64,000 nt of DNA, taken from Luteimonas huabeiensis HB2. GTDB lineage: Bacteria > Pseudomonadota > Gammaproteobacteria > Xanthomonadales > Xanthomonadaceae. This document shows, piece by piece, positions 1 to 10,910 of the stretch. Positions within the stretch are counted from its first letter, which is position 1; each line of letters starts with the position of its first letter. The notes below the pieces were generated by a model. That model saw only the letters and a program-made list of their open reading frames with translations. It had not been told where the DNA came from and ran no database searches. The stretch covers positions 146,576 to 210,575 of the forward strand of contig NZ_JAAN01000010.1 of assembly GCF_000559025.1 (NCBI RefSeq). The letters run 5' to 3'. The translations under genes and the position numbers were made by a program.

Positions 1-1688
<1,688 letters not shown>

Positions 1689-1690
1689 GC

Positions 1691-3517
1691 TCACAGCACC
1701 GCGTTCTGGAAATCGAACTCCAGGCCGCTGCCGGCCTGGTGCACCAGGTTGCCCTGGATGAAGTCGATCCCGCTCATCCACAGCGTCGCCGCGGCCTGCG
1801 GATTCTCGACCTGCTGGCCGATCACCAGCAGGCCCTGGCGATGCGCGCGGTCGATCGCCTCGCGCATCTCGTCGCGCACGGCCTGCTCGGCGACGCCGGC
1901 GGAGTAGTACGCCGCCAGCCGCACGTAGCTCAGCGGCAACTGGGCGAGCAGCGAGTCGGCTTCCCCGTTGGTCCGGTAGCCCGACAGGCACAGCTGGACG
2001 CCGGCCGGCTGCACGGCGGCGCCGAACTCCTGCAGCGATACGGCGTGCACCAGCGCATCGTCCTGGCGCACGTCGACGACCAGGTCGGCGCCGTCGAGGC
2101 CGTACGCGCCGAGCCCGTCGAGCAGGCGCGCGGCGTGGCCGTCGCGGCCCAGGCTGCGCGGCGACTGCGAGACGAACAGCCGCACCCGCCGGCCGAGGCG
2201 GCGCTGCCGGTCGAGCATGTCCAGCGCGAGGTCGAGCACGCGGCGGTCGATCTCGTGCAGCAGGCCTGCGTCCTCGGCCACCGGCAGCACTTCGCCGGCC
2301 GGCAGCAGCTGGCCCTGGTCGTCGCGCAAGCGCAGCAGGGTCTGGAACTGCGCGTCCTGGCCGCCGGAGACCGCCACGATCGGCTGGTAGGCCAGCTCCA
2401 GCCGGTCCTCGGCGACGGCGCGCGCGACCAGGTCGGCGAGGCCGGCGTCGGCCGCGTCCGCGGCCGGCGGCGGGGTGTAGACCGCGATGCCCAGCGGGTC
2501 GAGCCGGGCATCGCGCAACGCGCGTTCGGCGGCCGCCAGCGCGCTGCCGGCATCGTCGAAGGCGCCGGGCAGCGGCAGCGCGCCCACCCGCGCGCGCACG
2601 CGCAGCGTCTCGTTGCCGGCCTGGACGGGATCGCGGGCCAGTCCGTCGCGCAGCGCGCGGGCGTCGTCGAGCGGATCGGCCGGCGCCTCCTGGGCCAGGA
2701 CCAGGAAGGTGATGTCGTTGAGGCGGGCGCAGGCGCGCGCGCCGCACAGCTCGGCGACCCGCCTGGAGGCTGCGCGCAGCAGCACGTCCAGTCCCGCGTA
2801 GCCGATGCGGTCGCGCAGCGCGACCACGCCTTCGATCTCGAGCAGGAACAGCGCGCCCGGGCGGCGCGCGGACACCGTCTCGGCCAGGCGCAGCAGCATG
2901 GGCTCGCGGGCGAGCAGGCCGGCCGCCGGCGCCGCGGCGGCGGGGGCGGGGGCCTGGCGATGCGCGGCGCGGGCGCGGCGGATGCGGTTGTCCACCGCGG
3001 CCAGCAGGTGCCGCGGGCGCACCGGCTTGCTGAGGAAGTCGTCGGCACCGATCTCCAGCACCTCGAACTGCCGCTCCGGGTCCGGGTCGCCGGTCAGGAA
3101 CACGATCGGGACCTGCGAGAACGCGCCGTGGCGGCGGATCATCATGGTCAGCTCGACGCCGTCCAGCGACGGCATGTGCAGGTCCATCAGCACCAGATCG
3201 GGGCGGAAGCCCTCCAGGGTCTGCATCGCGAGGTCCGGGTCGGCCACCACCTGGGTCTGCATCCCGGCGCCGGCGAGGATGCTCTCGGCGAACAGCGCCT
3301 GGCTGGGATCGTCCTCGACGATCATCACCCGGAACGGCGGCTCGGCGGCGTCGTCGGCGGGCGCCCGCGACGAGGCCGCGGCGGCGATCTCGGCGCGGGC
3401 GCGGCCGGCCTCGTCGTCGTCGGTGGCGGCCACCGGCGGCGGCGCGTCGGCGGCCCAGCGGCGCCAGTAATGCGCCGGCGGAAACTCCGCGCGCAGGATG
3501 TCGTCTGCGGTCCCCAT
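1691..3517 (-). CDS. response regulator with degenerate GGDEF and EAL domains
   Basis: 608 residues. The order is an unusual N-terminal tail, a receiver (about 63-180; phosphoacceptor Asp112 in VLMDLHMP, conserved Lys164), a GGDEF-like domain (about 210-350) and an EAL-like domain (about 360-608). The cyclase signature is replaced by [10 protein letters not shown] and the EAL triad reads QTL. The usual metal-binding Asp pair and the AEGVET motif (here GQQVEN) are also lost, while YQPIV and a FIQG-like end survive. Both catalytic activities are therefore probably gone, and the protein may bind cyclic-di-GMP or a partner, as FimX-type proteins do; this is inference. Its stop lies 2 bases before the hybrid kinase start, so that kinase is the likely phosphate donor. 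Start chosen at the ATG at 3517, which lies 6 bases after a -10 element. Confidence 0.88.
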   Translation of the reverse strand: MGTADDILRAEFPPAHYWRRWAADAPPPVAATDDDEAGRARAEIAAAASSRAPADDAAEPPFRVMIVEDDPSQALFAESILAGAGMQTQVVADPDLAMQTLEGFRPDLVLMDLHMPSLDGVELTMMIRRHGAFSQVPIVFLTGDPDPERQFEVLEIGADDFLSKPVRPRHLLAAVDNRIRRARAAHRQAPAPAAAAPAAGLLAREPMLLRLAETVSARRPGALFLLEIEGVVALRDRIGYAGLDVLLRAASRRVAELCGARACARLNDITFLVLAQEAPADPLDDARALRDGLARDPVQAGNETLRVRARVGALPLPGAFDDAGSALAAAERALRDARLDPLGIAVYTPPPAADAADAGLADLVARAVAEDRLELAYQPIVAVSGGQDAQFQTLLRLRDDQGQLLPAGEVLPVAEDAGLLHEIDRRVLDLALDMLDRQRRLGRRVRLFVSQSPRSLGRDGHAARLLDGLGAYGLDGADLVVDVRQDDALVHAVSLQEFGAAVQPAGVQLCLSGYRTNGEADSLLAQLPLSYVRLAAYYSAGVAEQAVRDEMREAIDRAHRQGLLVIGQQVENPQAAATLWMSGIDFIQGNLVHQAGSGLEFDFQNAVL

Positions 3518-3523
3518 CGTTCG

Positions 3524-3552
3524 ACTCTGCCCCGATCCCGTACTGCAGGCAA
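3524..3552 (-). promoter_or_regulatory. sigma70-type promoter, leaderless geometry
   Basis: On the minus strand TTGCCT (3552-3547), a 17-base spacer and CAGAGT (3529-3524) lie 6 bases before the ATG of the response regulator. Transcription would start at or next to the ATG, and no Shine-Dalgarno sequence is present. The -10 is a weak match on its own; the exact spacing supports it. Confidence 0.5.
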
Positions 3553-3651
3553 CTCGCCCGCCCGACCGGCACCGCGGATTCGGCGCCGCGGCGGAGTATG
3601 CCGGAGCCGGCGCCGAGGGTCCGTGCGCGGGCGCCCGTTCGCGCCCCTGGC

Positions 3652-4242
3652 TCAGCCCGAGGCGTCGGGCCGCGCCCGGCGGCCGCGCCCGGACAGCTTG
3701 CGCCACAGCCACCACAGCGCCCCGGCGCCCAGCGCGGCCAGGCTTAGCACCACGGCCAGCGCCAGCCAGGGGTGGGTGAAGGCCAGCGCTAGCGCGCCGA
3801 CCGCGACTGCGTCCTCGCCGACCGACGCGGTCCAGTTGCTCAGCGGCTCCGGCGACAGGTTGAGCAGGGCCCGCGACCCGCTCTTGAGGACGTGGCTGGT
3901 CAAGGCCACGCCGGCGCCGGTGGCGAGCATGCCGGCGCCCAGTTCGCCGTCCGGCGACAGCGCGGCGGCGGCGAGGAACGCGCCGGCCGGCACCCGCGCC
4001 AGCGTCTGCAGCAGGTCCCAGCCCGAATCGACCCCGGGGATCTTGTCGGCGAAGAACTCCACCGCCGCCAGCACGGCGGACACGCCCAGCACCCAGGGCG
4101 ACTGCGTCGCCTCCAGCGCCGGCGGCAGATCGACCCAGCCCATCGCGCCGGCCAGGCCCAGGCCGAACACGGTCAGGTAGGCGCGGATGCCGGCCAGCCA
4201 GGCCAGTAGGACCCCGATCGCGAACAGGTGTGCCTCGGACAT
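3652..4242 (-). CDS. DUF4126 family membrane protein
   Basis: 196 residues, mostly hydrophobic, with five or more predicted membrane segments and a basic C-terminal tail. The pattern [19 protein letters not shown] and the segment containing [11 protein letters not shown] resemble DUF4126 proteins, whose function is unknown. The ATG at 4242 is preceded by GGAGAG at suitable spacing. It is 134 bases upstream of the response regulator on the same strand. That gap carries the regulator's own promoter, so co-transcription is possible but not required. Confidence 0.8.
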   Translation of the reverse strand: MSEAHLFAIGVLLAWLAGIRAYLTVFGLGLAGAMGWVDLPPALEATQSPWVLGVSAVLAAVEFFADKIPGVDSGWDLLQTLARVPAGAFLAAAALSPDGELGAGMLATGAGVALTSHVLKSGSRALLNLSPEPLSNWTASVGEDAVAVGALALAFTHPWLALAVVLSLAALGAGALWWLWRKLSGRGRRARPDASG

Positions 4243-4352
4243 GGCGCTCTCCGGCCAGGGCGTGCGCGCCGGAGTATACGCAGGCGCCGTCGGAGCCCGC
4301 CTGCACGCTTCACCGGCTTGAACGTCGCCCGACCCGCCGTCGCCGGGGTTTC

Positions 4353-4381
4353 TTGACCCGTTCACGGACGCTCGCTATACC
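4353..4381 (+). promoter_or_regulatory. sigma70-type promoter, leaderless geometry
   Basis: TTGACC (4353-4358), exactly 17 bases, then TATACC (4376-4381). The ATG of the next gene begins at 4388, 6 bases after the -10, and no ribosome-binding site fits between. This is the best promoter match in the window and predicts a leaderless mRNA. Confidence 0.65.
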
Positions 4382-4387
4382 GGACCG

Positions 4388-5149
4388 ATGAACGACAGCC
4401 TCCCTCCGCGGCAGGAGCCCGCCGTTCCCCCCGTCGCCGCCGATCCCGCCCGAGCCGCCGCGGCCGGGGCGGAGCCGCCGCCCGCGGACGCGGCCGCGCG
4501 CACGCCGTGGCCGCTGGTGCTGATCGCGGTCGTGGCGCTCAGCCTGCTGTTCGGCGCCTGGGGCCTGTGGACGGTGCTCTCGTCCGCCGGCGCCGGCGCG
4601 GACCCGGGCGAGCGCCTGGCCCAGCTCGAGCAGGAAGTCACCACCCTGGCCCGCTCCGACCAGATCAGCCGCGAGGCGAACCTGCAGTTGCAGGGTGCGC
4701 TGGCCGAGCGCGACGAGGAGATCGCCGGCCTGCGCGCGGACCTGGCCTTCTACGAACGCTTCGTCGGCGCCACCGCGCAGCGGCGCGGGCTGACCGTGCA
4801 CGAGCTGAAGCTCGCGCCCGGCGGTGGCCAGGTCTGGCACGCGACCGCCACCCTCACCCAGAACCTCAACCGCGGCGAGCCCAGCGAAGGCGAACTGCGC
4901 CTGCTGGTGGAGGGCACCCTGGACGGGCGGCTGCAGCAACTGGACTGGAACGCCCTGCGCCAGCGCGAGGACGCGCCGCCGCTGCCGTACTCCTTCAAGT
5001 ACTTCCAGCAGGTGGAGGGCGACATCGTGCTGCCGGCCGGGTTCACCCCCACGCGCATCACCGCCCGCCTGCAGCCGCGCGGCGGATCGCCGGTAGAACA
5101 GTCGTTCGCCTGGAGCGATGCGACAGGGCGTTCCGCGCCGGATGCTTGA
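4388..5149 (+). CDS. single-pass coiled-coil protein, DUF6776-like
   Basis: 253 residues. A Pro/Ala-rich cytoplasmic N-terminus (1-36) is followed by one membrane segment (about 40-62), a charged coiled coil with regularly spaced Leu/Glu (about 75-120) and a soluble beta-rich C-terminal half containing [19 protein letters not shown]. The layout matches the DUF6776 family found in xanthomonads, which has no assigned function. The protein should sit in the inner membrane with most of its mass in the periplasm. It precedes erpA by 32 bases and could be co-transcribed with it. Confidence 0.75.
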   Translation: MNDSLPPRQEPAVPPVAADPARAAAAGAEPPPADAAARTPWPLVLIAVVALSLLFGAWGLWTVLSSAGAGADPGERLAQLEQEVTTLARSDQISREANLQLQGALAERDEEIAGLRADLAFYERFVGATAQRRGLTVHELKLAPGGGQVWHATATLTQNLNRGEPSEGELRLLVEGTLDGRLQQLDWNALRQREDAPPLPYSFKYFQQVEGDIVLPAGFTPTRITARLQPRGGSPVEQSFAWSDATGRSAPDA

Positions 5150-5181
5150 AGCGGCGCGGCGCGCCCCCCATCCTGTGCGCC

Positions 5182-5556
5182 ATGGAACCGATGCCGCTCC
5201 CGCAAGCGCCCGACTATCAGCAGCTTTCGCGCCCGCTCGACTTCACCGCCGCGGCCGCGGCCAAGGTGCGCGAGCTGATCCACGGCGAGGGCAATCCGGC
5301 GCTCAAGCTGCGCGTGTACATCCAGGGCGGCGGCTGCTCGGGCTTCCAGTACGGCTTCGAGTTCGACGAGGACCGGGCCGAGGACGACCTGGCGATCGAG
5401 ACCGACGGGGTCACCCTGCTGGTGGACCCGCTGAGCCTGCAGTACCTGATGGGCGCCTCGGTGGACTACGTGGAGAGCCTGCACGGCGCCCAGTTCACCA
5501 TCCGCAACCCGAACGCCAAGACCACCTGCGGCTGCGGCAGCAGCTTCGCGGTCTGA
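5182..5556 (+). CDS. erpA: iron-sulfur cluster insertion protein ErpA
   Basis: A-type carrier that delivers [4Fe-4S] clusters to apo-enzymes, including those of isoprenoid synthesis. 124 residues. It carries the three cluster cysteines of the family: Cys52 in [11 protein letters not shown] and Cys116/Cys118 in the C-terminal CGCGSSF motif. The ATG at 5182 is used, giving an N-terminal tail about ten residues longer than in E. coli. A weak promoter-like pair (TTGAAG 5146-5151, CATCCT 5169-5174) lies close to the start. nudC follows 91 bases downstream. Confidence 0.95.
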   Translation: MEPMPLPQAPDYQQLSRPLDFTAAAAAKVRELIHGEGNPALKLRVYIQGGGCSGFQYGFEFDEDRAEDDLAIETDGVTLLVDPLSLQYLMGASVDYVESLHGAQFTIRNPNAKTTCGCGSSFAV

Positions 5557-5647
5557 GCGGCGCCGCCCGGCGCGGGCGACACGCCGCCGAACGCTTCAGC
5601 GCCTACACTCCGGTTCCCGCGCTTCGCGCGCGCGCCGATCCGGACCG

Positions 5648-6574
5648 ATGACTGGCACCGCGCCCTCCGCCGATTCCGCTCCCCCGTACGCCTTCGTGGC
5701 GGCCCCCCTCGACCGTGCCGAGCACCTGCGATCGCGGCCCGAGGCGCTGGCGCGCCTGTGGCGCGATGCCCGCTGCATCGTCGTGGATGCCGAGGGGCAG
5801 GCGCTGACGGATGCGCGCGGCGAGGCCTGGGCGCCCGCGTCCGGCGAGCGGCCCGCGCTCGACGCGGCCGATCCGGTGTTCCTGGGCGTGGACGCGGCGG
5901 CGCGCGGCTGGTTCGCGCTGGCGGCCGAGGTCCTGCCGGTCGGCGCCGACGCGCCGCGCATCGACCTGCGCACCGCCGCCGCGCAGTGGCCGGCGCTGGA
6001 GGCCACCGCCTTCGCCCAGGCCCGCGCGGTGCTGCACTGGCGCCGCCGCCACCGCCACTGCGGCGCCTGCGGCGCGCCGCTGCGCTACGCCCGCGCCGGC
6101 TGGCTGGGCCAATGCCCGGCCTGCGGGGTGGAGCACTACCCGCGCACCGATCCTGCGGTGATCGTGGCGGTCTCCGACGGCGAGCGCTTGCTGCTGGGGC
6201 GGCAGGCCGGCTGGCCGCCGCGGCGCTGGTCGGTGCTGGCCGGCTTCGTCGAGCCGGGCGAGACGCTGGAGCAGACCATCGCCCGCGAGGTCTGGGAGGA
6301 ATCGGGGGTGCGGGTGCGCCACGCGCGCTACCTGGGCTCGCAGCCGTGGCCGTTTCCGTCCTCGCTGATGCTGGGCTTCGAGGCCCTGGCCGAGCCGGAC
6401 CCGCCGCAGGTCAACGACGACGAACTCGAGGACGCGCGCTGGTTCGACCGCGACGAGATCGGCCACGCACTGGCCGGCACCGGCGGCGACGACGGCATCC
6501 TGCTGTCGCCGCGGATCTCGATCTCGCGCTGGCTGATCGCGCACTGGTACCGCCACGGCGCGTTCTCGCCATAG
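5648..6574 (+). CDS. nudC: NAD(+) diphosphatase NudC
   Basis: Nudix hydrolase that cleaves NADH/NAD to NMN and AMP and, in characterised members, removes NAD caps from RNA. 308 residues. A variable N-terminal domain is followed by a four-cysteine zinc ribbon (CGAC and CPAC about 18 residues apart). The Nudix box then reads GFVEPGE, seven residues, REVWEESGV. The family array SQPWPFPSS, which distinguishes NudC from other Nudix enzymes, is present just after it. A TACACT -10-like hexamer occurs at 5604-5609. The gene ends convergently against the MFS-acyltransferase gene, with a repeat element between them. Confidence 0.95.
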   Translation: MTGTAPSADSAPPYAFVAAPLDRAEHLRSRPEALARLWRDARCIVVDAEGQALTDARGEAWAPASGERPALDAADPVFLGVDAAARGWFALAAEVLPVGADAPRIDLRTAAAQWPALEATAFAQARAVLHWRRRHRHCGACGAPLRYARAGWLGQCPACGVEHYPRTDPAVIVAVSDGERLLLGRQAGWPPRRWSVLAGFVEPGETLEQTIAREVWEESGVRVRHARYLGSQPWPFPSSLMLGFEALAEPDPPQVNDDELEDARWFDRDEIGHALAGTGGDDGILLSPRISISRWLIAHWYRHGAFSP

Positions 6575-6596
6575 GCGGGCGTCGAGCGGAGGCGCT

Positions 6597-6733
6597 GGGC
6601 TGCATCGACATTCAGCGCGCGAAAGAGGCCTTCCCTTCCCCCGCAAGCGGGGGAAGGTGCCGAAGGCGGATGGGGGCACGCCGCAGGCCCCGCTTGTGGG
6701 AGAAGGGACGGCTTCGGCGCTGTCGATACGCCC
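6597..6733. repeat. palindromic repeat element with inverted ends
   Basis: Lies between two convergent genes. The left end GGGCTGCATCGACA (6597-6610) and the right end, read on the minus strand as GGGCGTATCGACA (6733-6721), are near-identical inverted copies. Inside are a perfect hairpin around CCCGCAAGCGGG (arms 6635-6656) and a decayed copy near 6700. The same parts occur at 60490-60763. It could serve as a bidirectional terminator or mRNA stabiliser. Confidence 0.7.
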
Positions 6734-8622
6734 TAGGCCGCGTCGCCGCGCAGCGCGCGTACCTGCGCCTCCAGCGAGGCCGCGGTGGCTTCGGTGCCGG
6801 GCACCGGCGCGGCGGCGAGCACCTCGACCGGGGCGCGGAAGCGGCGCGGCATGCGCATGCGGCGCAGGCGCGAGTCGTGGCGGCTCCACATGCTGGTCCA
6901 CATGTTGCGCAGCGCCATCGGCACCACCGGCACCGGGCGGCGGGCGAGGATGCGCTCCACGCCGCTGCGGAACGGCGCGATCTCGCCGTCGGCGGTGAGC
7001 CGGCCCTCGGGGAAGATGCAGACCAGCTCGCCCTCGGCCAGCGCTGCGTCGATGGCGTCGAACGCGCGCCGCATCAGCTCCGGGTCTTCCTTCTCCGGCG
7101 CGATCGGGATCGCCTTGGCGGTGCGGAAGATCCAGCGCAGCACCGGGATGTCGAAGATGCGGTGGTACATCACGAAGCGCACCGGCCGCGGGATGCTGGC
7201 CGACAGGATCAGCGCGTCCATGTAGCTGACGTGGTTGCACACCAGCAGCGCCGGTCCCTCGTCGGGCACGTGCGCCTCGATGCCGTGCAGCCGCAGCCGG
7301 TACAGCGCGCGCACCAGCAGCCAGCTGAGGAAGCGCATCAGGAACTCGGGCACGATGGCGAAGATCCAGATCGCGACCAGCGTGTTGGCGATGGCCAGGG
7401 CCAGGAACAGCTCGGGGATGCTCCAGCCCAGCAGGCGCTGGGTGGCGATGCCCACCAGCGCGGCGGTGACGATGAACACCGAGTTCTGGATGTTCATGCC
7501 GGCGATGACGCGCGCCAGTTCGTGCTTGGGCGTGCGGCTCTGGATCAGCGCGAACAGCGGCACCACGAAGAAGCCGGTGAACAGGCCGATGCCGGTGAGG
7601 TCGAACATGATCCGCGCGCTGCCGGGCTGGCGCACGAACTCCAGGACGCCCAGGCCCGCGGCCAGCGCGTCGCCGGGGCGGGCGAAGTAGAGGTCCAGCA
7701 GGAAGGCGCTGACGCCGAACGCGCCGAACGGCACCAGGCCGATCTCCACCGTGCGCGCGGACAGCTTCTCGCACAGCAGCGAGCCCACGCCCACGCCGAC
7801 CGAGAACAGCGCCAGGGCGAAGATGTAGAGCGCCTGCGCGCCGCCCAGGTGCAGCTCGGCGTAGGTCGGCAGCTGCGCGGTGAGCACGGTGCCGATGAAC
7901 CAGAACCACGACACGCCCAGGATGGCGTTGCGCACCGCGAGCTGGCGGCGCGCGAGCCGGAACACCGCCACCGATTCCGGGAACGGGTTCCAGCGCACCT
8001 TCAGCTCGGGCGCGCCGGCGCCGACCTTCGGGATCATGCGCGCGGCGACATTGCCGGCCACCGCCAGCGCGATGACCGAGAACGCCGCAGCCTCCGGCCC
8101 GTGCTCGCCTGCGACCTGGAAGATCAGGCCGCCGTAGATCATGCCGACCAGGATCGACAGCGAGGTGCCCATCTCGACCAGGCCGTTGCCGCCGGTCAGT
8201 TCCTCGGGCTTGAGCACCGAGGGCAGGATGGAGTACTTGACCGGCCCGAACAGGGTCGCCTGCACGCCCATCGCGAACAGCGCCACCAGCAGCACCGGCA
8301 GGTTCTCGGTCGCGAAGCCGACCGCAGCCACCAGCATGATGCCGATCTCCATCGCGGTGGTGACCACGATCAGGCGCTGCTTTTCCATCCGCTCGGCGAT
8401 CTGCCCGGCCAGGCCCGAGAACAGGAAGTAGGGCAGGATGAACAGCGCCGGCGCGAGGTTGGTGTAGAGCGTGCGCTGCGCGCTGTCGATGCCGAGGAAG
8501 AACAGCAGGCCGATGATGGCCTGGCGGTAGACGTTGTCGTTGAAGGCGCCCAGCGCCTGCACGGCGAAATAGGGCAGGAAGCGCCGCTGGCGCAACAGGG
8601 CGAACTGGGTGTGGCCGGCCAT
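6733..8622 (-). CDS. MFS transporter fused to PlsC acyltransferase
   Basis: 629 residues. Residues about 10-415 form a major-facilitator domain of about twelve membrane segments resembling the lysophospholipid transporter LplT (GAFNDNVYRQAIIG at the N-terminus). Residues about 430-610 form a glycerolipid acyltransferase domain with the catalytic HX4D motif (NHVSYMD) and the FPEGRLT substrate-binding motif. The likely role is to flip lyso-phospholipids to the cytoplasmic face and re-acylate them, as LplT and Aas do in E. coli. The Aas acyl-ACP ligase part is absent, so the acyl donor would have to be acyl-ACP or acyl-CoA. The stop codon touches the repeat element. Confidence 0.9.
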   Translation of the reverse strand: MAGHTQFALLRQRRFLPYFAVQALGAFNDNVYRQAIIGLLFFLGIDSAQRTLYTNLAPALFILPYFLFSGLAGQIAERMEKQRLIVVTTAMEIGIMLVAAVGFATENLPVLLVALFAMGVQATLFGPVKYSILPSVLKPEELTGGNGLVEMGTSLSILVGMIYGGLIFQVAGEHGPEAAAFSVIALAVAGNVAARMIPKVGAGAPELKVRWNPFPESVAVFRLARRQLAVRNAILGVSWFWFIGTVLTAQLPTYAELHLGGAQALYIFALALFSVGVGVGSLLCEKLSARTVEIGLVPFGAFGVSAFLLDLYFARPGDALAAGLGVLEFVRQPGSARIMFDLTGIGLFTGFFVVPLFALIQSRTPKHELARVIAGMNIQNSVFIVTAALVGIATQRLLGWSIPELFLALAIANTLVAIWIFAIVPEFLMRFLSWLLVRALYRLRLHGIEAHVPDEGPALLVCNHVSYMDALILSASIPRPVRFVMYHRIFDIPVLRWIFRTAKAIPIAPEKEDPELMRRAFDAIDAALAEGELVCIFPEGRLTADGEIAPFRSGVERILARRPVPVVPMALRNMWTSMWSRHDSRLRRMRMPRRFRAPVEVLAAAPVPGTEATAASLEAQVRALRGDAA

Positions 8623-8689
8623 GCGGGCTCCTGTGCGGATGCGCGGAGCCTAGCAGGCGGGCCCGCCAGCGCTCAAAGGCCGCTGGGGT

Positions 8690-10825
8690 TCAGGCTTCGC
8701 GCAGGCGCATGTCGGCGCGGGAGAACGCGAAGACGCGGCTGCGCAGCAGCGGCGCGACCGCCTCCGGCCGCTCGTACAGGCGCTGCCGGCAGGTCTCCTC
8801 CGGCAGTTCGAGCAAGCGCGCCTCGGCGTGGTCGCCGTCCAGCCGGACCAGGCCCACGCCGTGGCGGCGGGTCTGCGCGTAGCGCACCGCCGGGTTGCCG
8901 CCGGCGATCAGCGCGTCGAGCGCGGCGGCCAGGCGCCGCGTGGCGTCCTGCTGCGGGCCGTCGCCCTGGGCGCTGTGCGCGATGATGGCGCCGAGCGTCT
9001 GCGAGGACACCGCCGGCACGGTGAACTCCACCGTGGCGTCGCTGTGCTGGGTGGCGAAGCCGGCGTGGATGTCGCCCGACAGCAGGATCGTGCCGCCGGC
9101 GGGATCGAAGGCCTCGGCGAGCAGGCGCCGGCGCTCGGCGGGGAAGCCGTCCCAGTGGTCGAGATTGAGATAGACGCGGTGCCGCATCGGCTCCGGCGCC
9201 CGCACCTCGGGATGCGCGAGGTCGAGCACCAGCGAGGTGAACGAGACCGAGCTGGCGACGACCTTGAAGCGCGCGTCGCTGTCGCGCAGGCGGCCGGCCA
9301 GCCAGTCGCGCTGGGCGGGATCGTAGGGCGATTCGGGGCCGTCGAGCGCGCGCAGGGCAGCGAACAGGTCGAAGCTCTCCTGCACCACGATGTAGCGCGC
9401 GCCGAGATCGGCGAAGGAGCGGGTCTTGCCCAGCGCCAGCCAGGGCAGGCCGAGCGGCAGCCCGTCGGGCGCGGGCGCCTCCAGCCTGGCCCCGGCCGGC
9501 GCGGCCGCGTTCCAGGCGTCCAGCAGCCGCGCCAGTACCGGCAGCGCGATCGGGCCGGCGGCGAGCGCGTCGGCGCGCGCCGCGGCCCGCGCCGGGTCGA
9601 GGCCGGCCTCGGCGCCCTCGCGCAGCAGCGCGGCCCGCACCGCCGGGCGCAGCGGCGCCCGCGCCGGCTCGGCGAGGTCCACGTAGGGCATCAGCGCGGG
9701 CCGGACCTGCGCCGGGTCCAGGCCCAGGCGCGGCAGCCGCGCCTGCAGCGCGTTCGCGTCGTAGGCCAGCGCGCCCGGGAACGCGTCCTCGGGAATGGCG
9801 TGGTCGGGGCGCGCGCTGCGGTAGTCGGTCAGCAGCAGGTCCAGCGCCTTGCCGAAGCGCAGCCCGCGCCACAGTTGCACGTGCGGGAACAGGCGCTCGC
9901 GTCCGACCGGCAGCAGGCCCTGGCCGCCGGCGCCGGCGGCGTCGGCCAGTTCGAGATCGACCGGCATGTACTCGAAGTAGGCCTGCTCGGCGTTGCGGCG
10001 GCGCTCGCGGTCGCGCTCGTCGCGCAGGCCGTCGCGGTAGGTGGCCACGTCCTGCCAGCAGTCGTCGGAGAACTCGTGGTCGTCCCAGATCGCCACCAGC
10101 GGCGCGCGTTCCAGCAGCGCCTGCAGCACCGGGTCGCCGCGGACGCTGCGGTGCAGCTGGCGATAGTTGTCCAGGCTGTGCGCGGCGTAGTAGCGCTGGC
10201 CGCCGCGCTCCAGCGCGATCGCGCCCTCGAGGTCGTCGAAGGCGATCGCGCGCTCGCCGCCCTGCTCCTGGAACTGCGGGTCGCCGGCGGTCTCGTAGAT
10301 GAAGTCGCCCAGGTGCAGGACGAAGTCCAGGTCCTCGTCGAGCAGCGGCAGCAGGGTGTTGTACCAGCGGCCGCCGTAGTCCTGGCAGCTCATGAAGGCG
10401 AAGCGCACCGGTACGTCGGCGTCGGGCGCCGGCGCGGTGCGGGTGCGCCCCACCGGCGAGGACACCGTGCCGTCGCGCGGGTCGTCGAGCAGGAAGCGGT
10501 AGCGGTAGCCGGTGCCCGGCGCCAGGCCCTCCACGCGCACCTTCAGGCAGCCGTCGCTGCCTTCGGGCACCGGCAATTCGCGGTCCACGCGCAGGCGGGC
10601 GAAGCCGGCGTCCTCGGCGACCTGCAGGCGCACGCGGCGCGCCGGCGCCGCCAGCCGCGTCCATAGCAGCACGCGGTCCGGGCGCGGATCGCCGGAGGCC
10701 ACCGATTGCGGGAAGTGCGCGCGCGAGACCGTGGGCGCCGCGCCTGCGCGCAGCGGCGGCAGCAGCGGTGCGGCGGCCGCGACGACCAGGGCCTGGAGGA
10801 AGCGGCGGCGATCGGGCGAGTGCAT
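8690..10825 (-). CDS. phoD: PhoD-type alkaline phosphatase, Tat-exported
   Basis: 711 residues. Secreted phosphodiesterase/phosphomonoesterase of the Fe3+/Ca2+ PhoD family. A twin-arginine signal (RRRFL at residues 6-10 and a hydrophobic stretch to about 30) leads to a PhoD N-domain. The catalytic core has FMSCQDYGG, LHLGDFIYE, WDDHEFSDD and SGDIHAGF. It is longer than typical PhoD proteins because of an Ala/Leu-rich helical insertion at about residues 365-470. It is divergent from a TonB-dependent receptor across 172 bases that hold a Pho-box-like repeat. Expression under phosphate starvation is therefore likely. Confidence 0.93.
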   Translation of the reverse strand: MHSPDRRRFLQALVVAAAAPLLPPLRAGAAPTVSRAHFPQSVASGDPRPDRVLLWTRLAAPARRVRLQVAEDAGFARLRVDRELPVPEGSDGCLKVRVEGLAPGTGYRYRFLLDDPRDGTVSSPVGRTRTAPAPDADVPVRFAFMSCQDYGGRWYNTLLPLLDEDLDFVLHLGDFIYETAGDPQFQEQGGERAIAFDDLEGAIALERGGQRYYAAHSLDNYRQLHRSVRGDPVLQALLERAPLVAIWDDHEFSDDCWQDVATYRDGLRDERDRERRRNAEQAYFEYMPVDLELADAAGAGGQGLLPVGRERLFPHVQLWRGLRFGKALDLLLTDYRSARPDHAIPEDAFPGALAYDANALQARLPRLGLDPAQVRPALMPYVDLAEPARAPLRPAVRAALLREGAEAGLDPARAAARADALAAGPIALPVLARLLDAWNAAAPAGARLEAPAPDGLPLGLPWLALGKTRSFADLGARYIVVQESFDLFAALRALDGPESPYDPAQRDWLAGRLRDSDARFKVVASSVSFTSLVLDLAHPEVRAPEPMRHRVYLNLDHWDGFPAERRRLLAEAFDPAGGTILLSGDIHAGFATQHSDATVEFTVPAVSSQTLGAIIAHSAQGDGPQQDATRRLAAALDALIAGGNPAVRYAQTRRHGVGLVRLDGDHAEARLLELPEETCRQRLYERPEAVAPLLRSRVFAFSRADMRLREA

Positions 10826-10910
10826 CGTGTCCGGCTCCTGGCGTGCGGCGAAGCAGGCACGCTAGGCCGCCCAGATGACCGTTTCTTGTCCGCCGCGCGC
10901 GTCCGCGTCA

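Noticed and set aside
5146..5182. Leaderless promoter at erpA (TTGAAG, 17 bases, CATCCT, 7 bases, ATG)
   Set aside because: Only half of the -10 matches and the ATG spacing differs by one from the three accepted cases; left as unproven.
5603..7909. 768-codon open frame on the minus strand across nudC and the MFS gene
   Set aside because: Antisense shadow: Arg/Ala-rich composition, no motifs, and it overlaps nudC, which has clear Nudix and zinc motifs.
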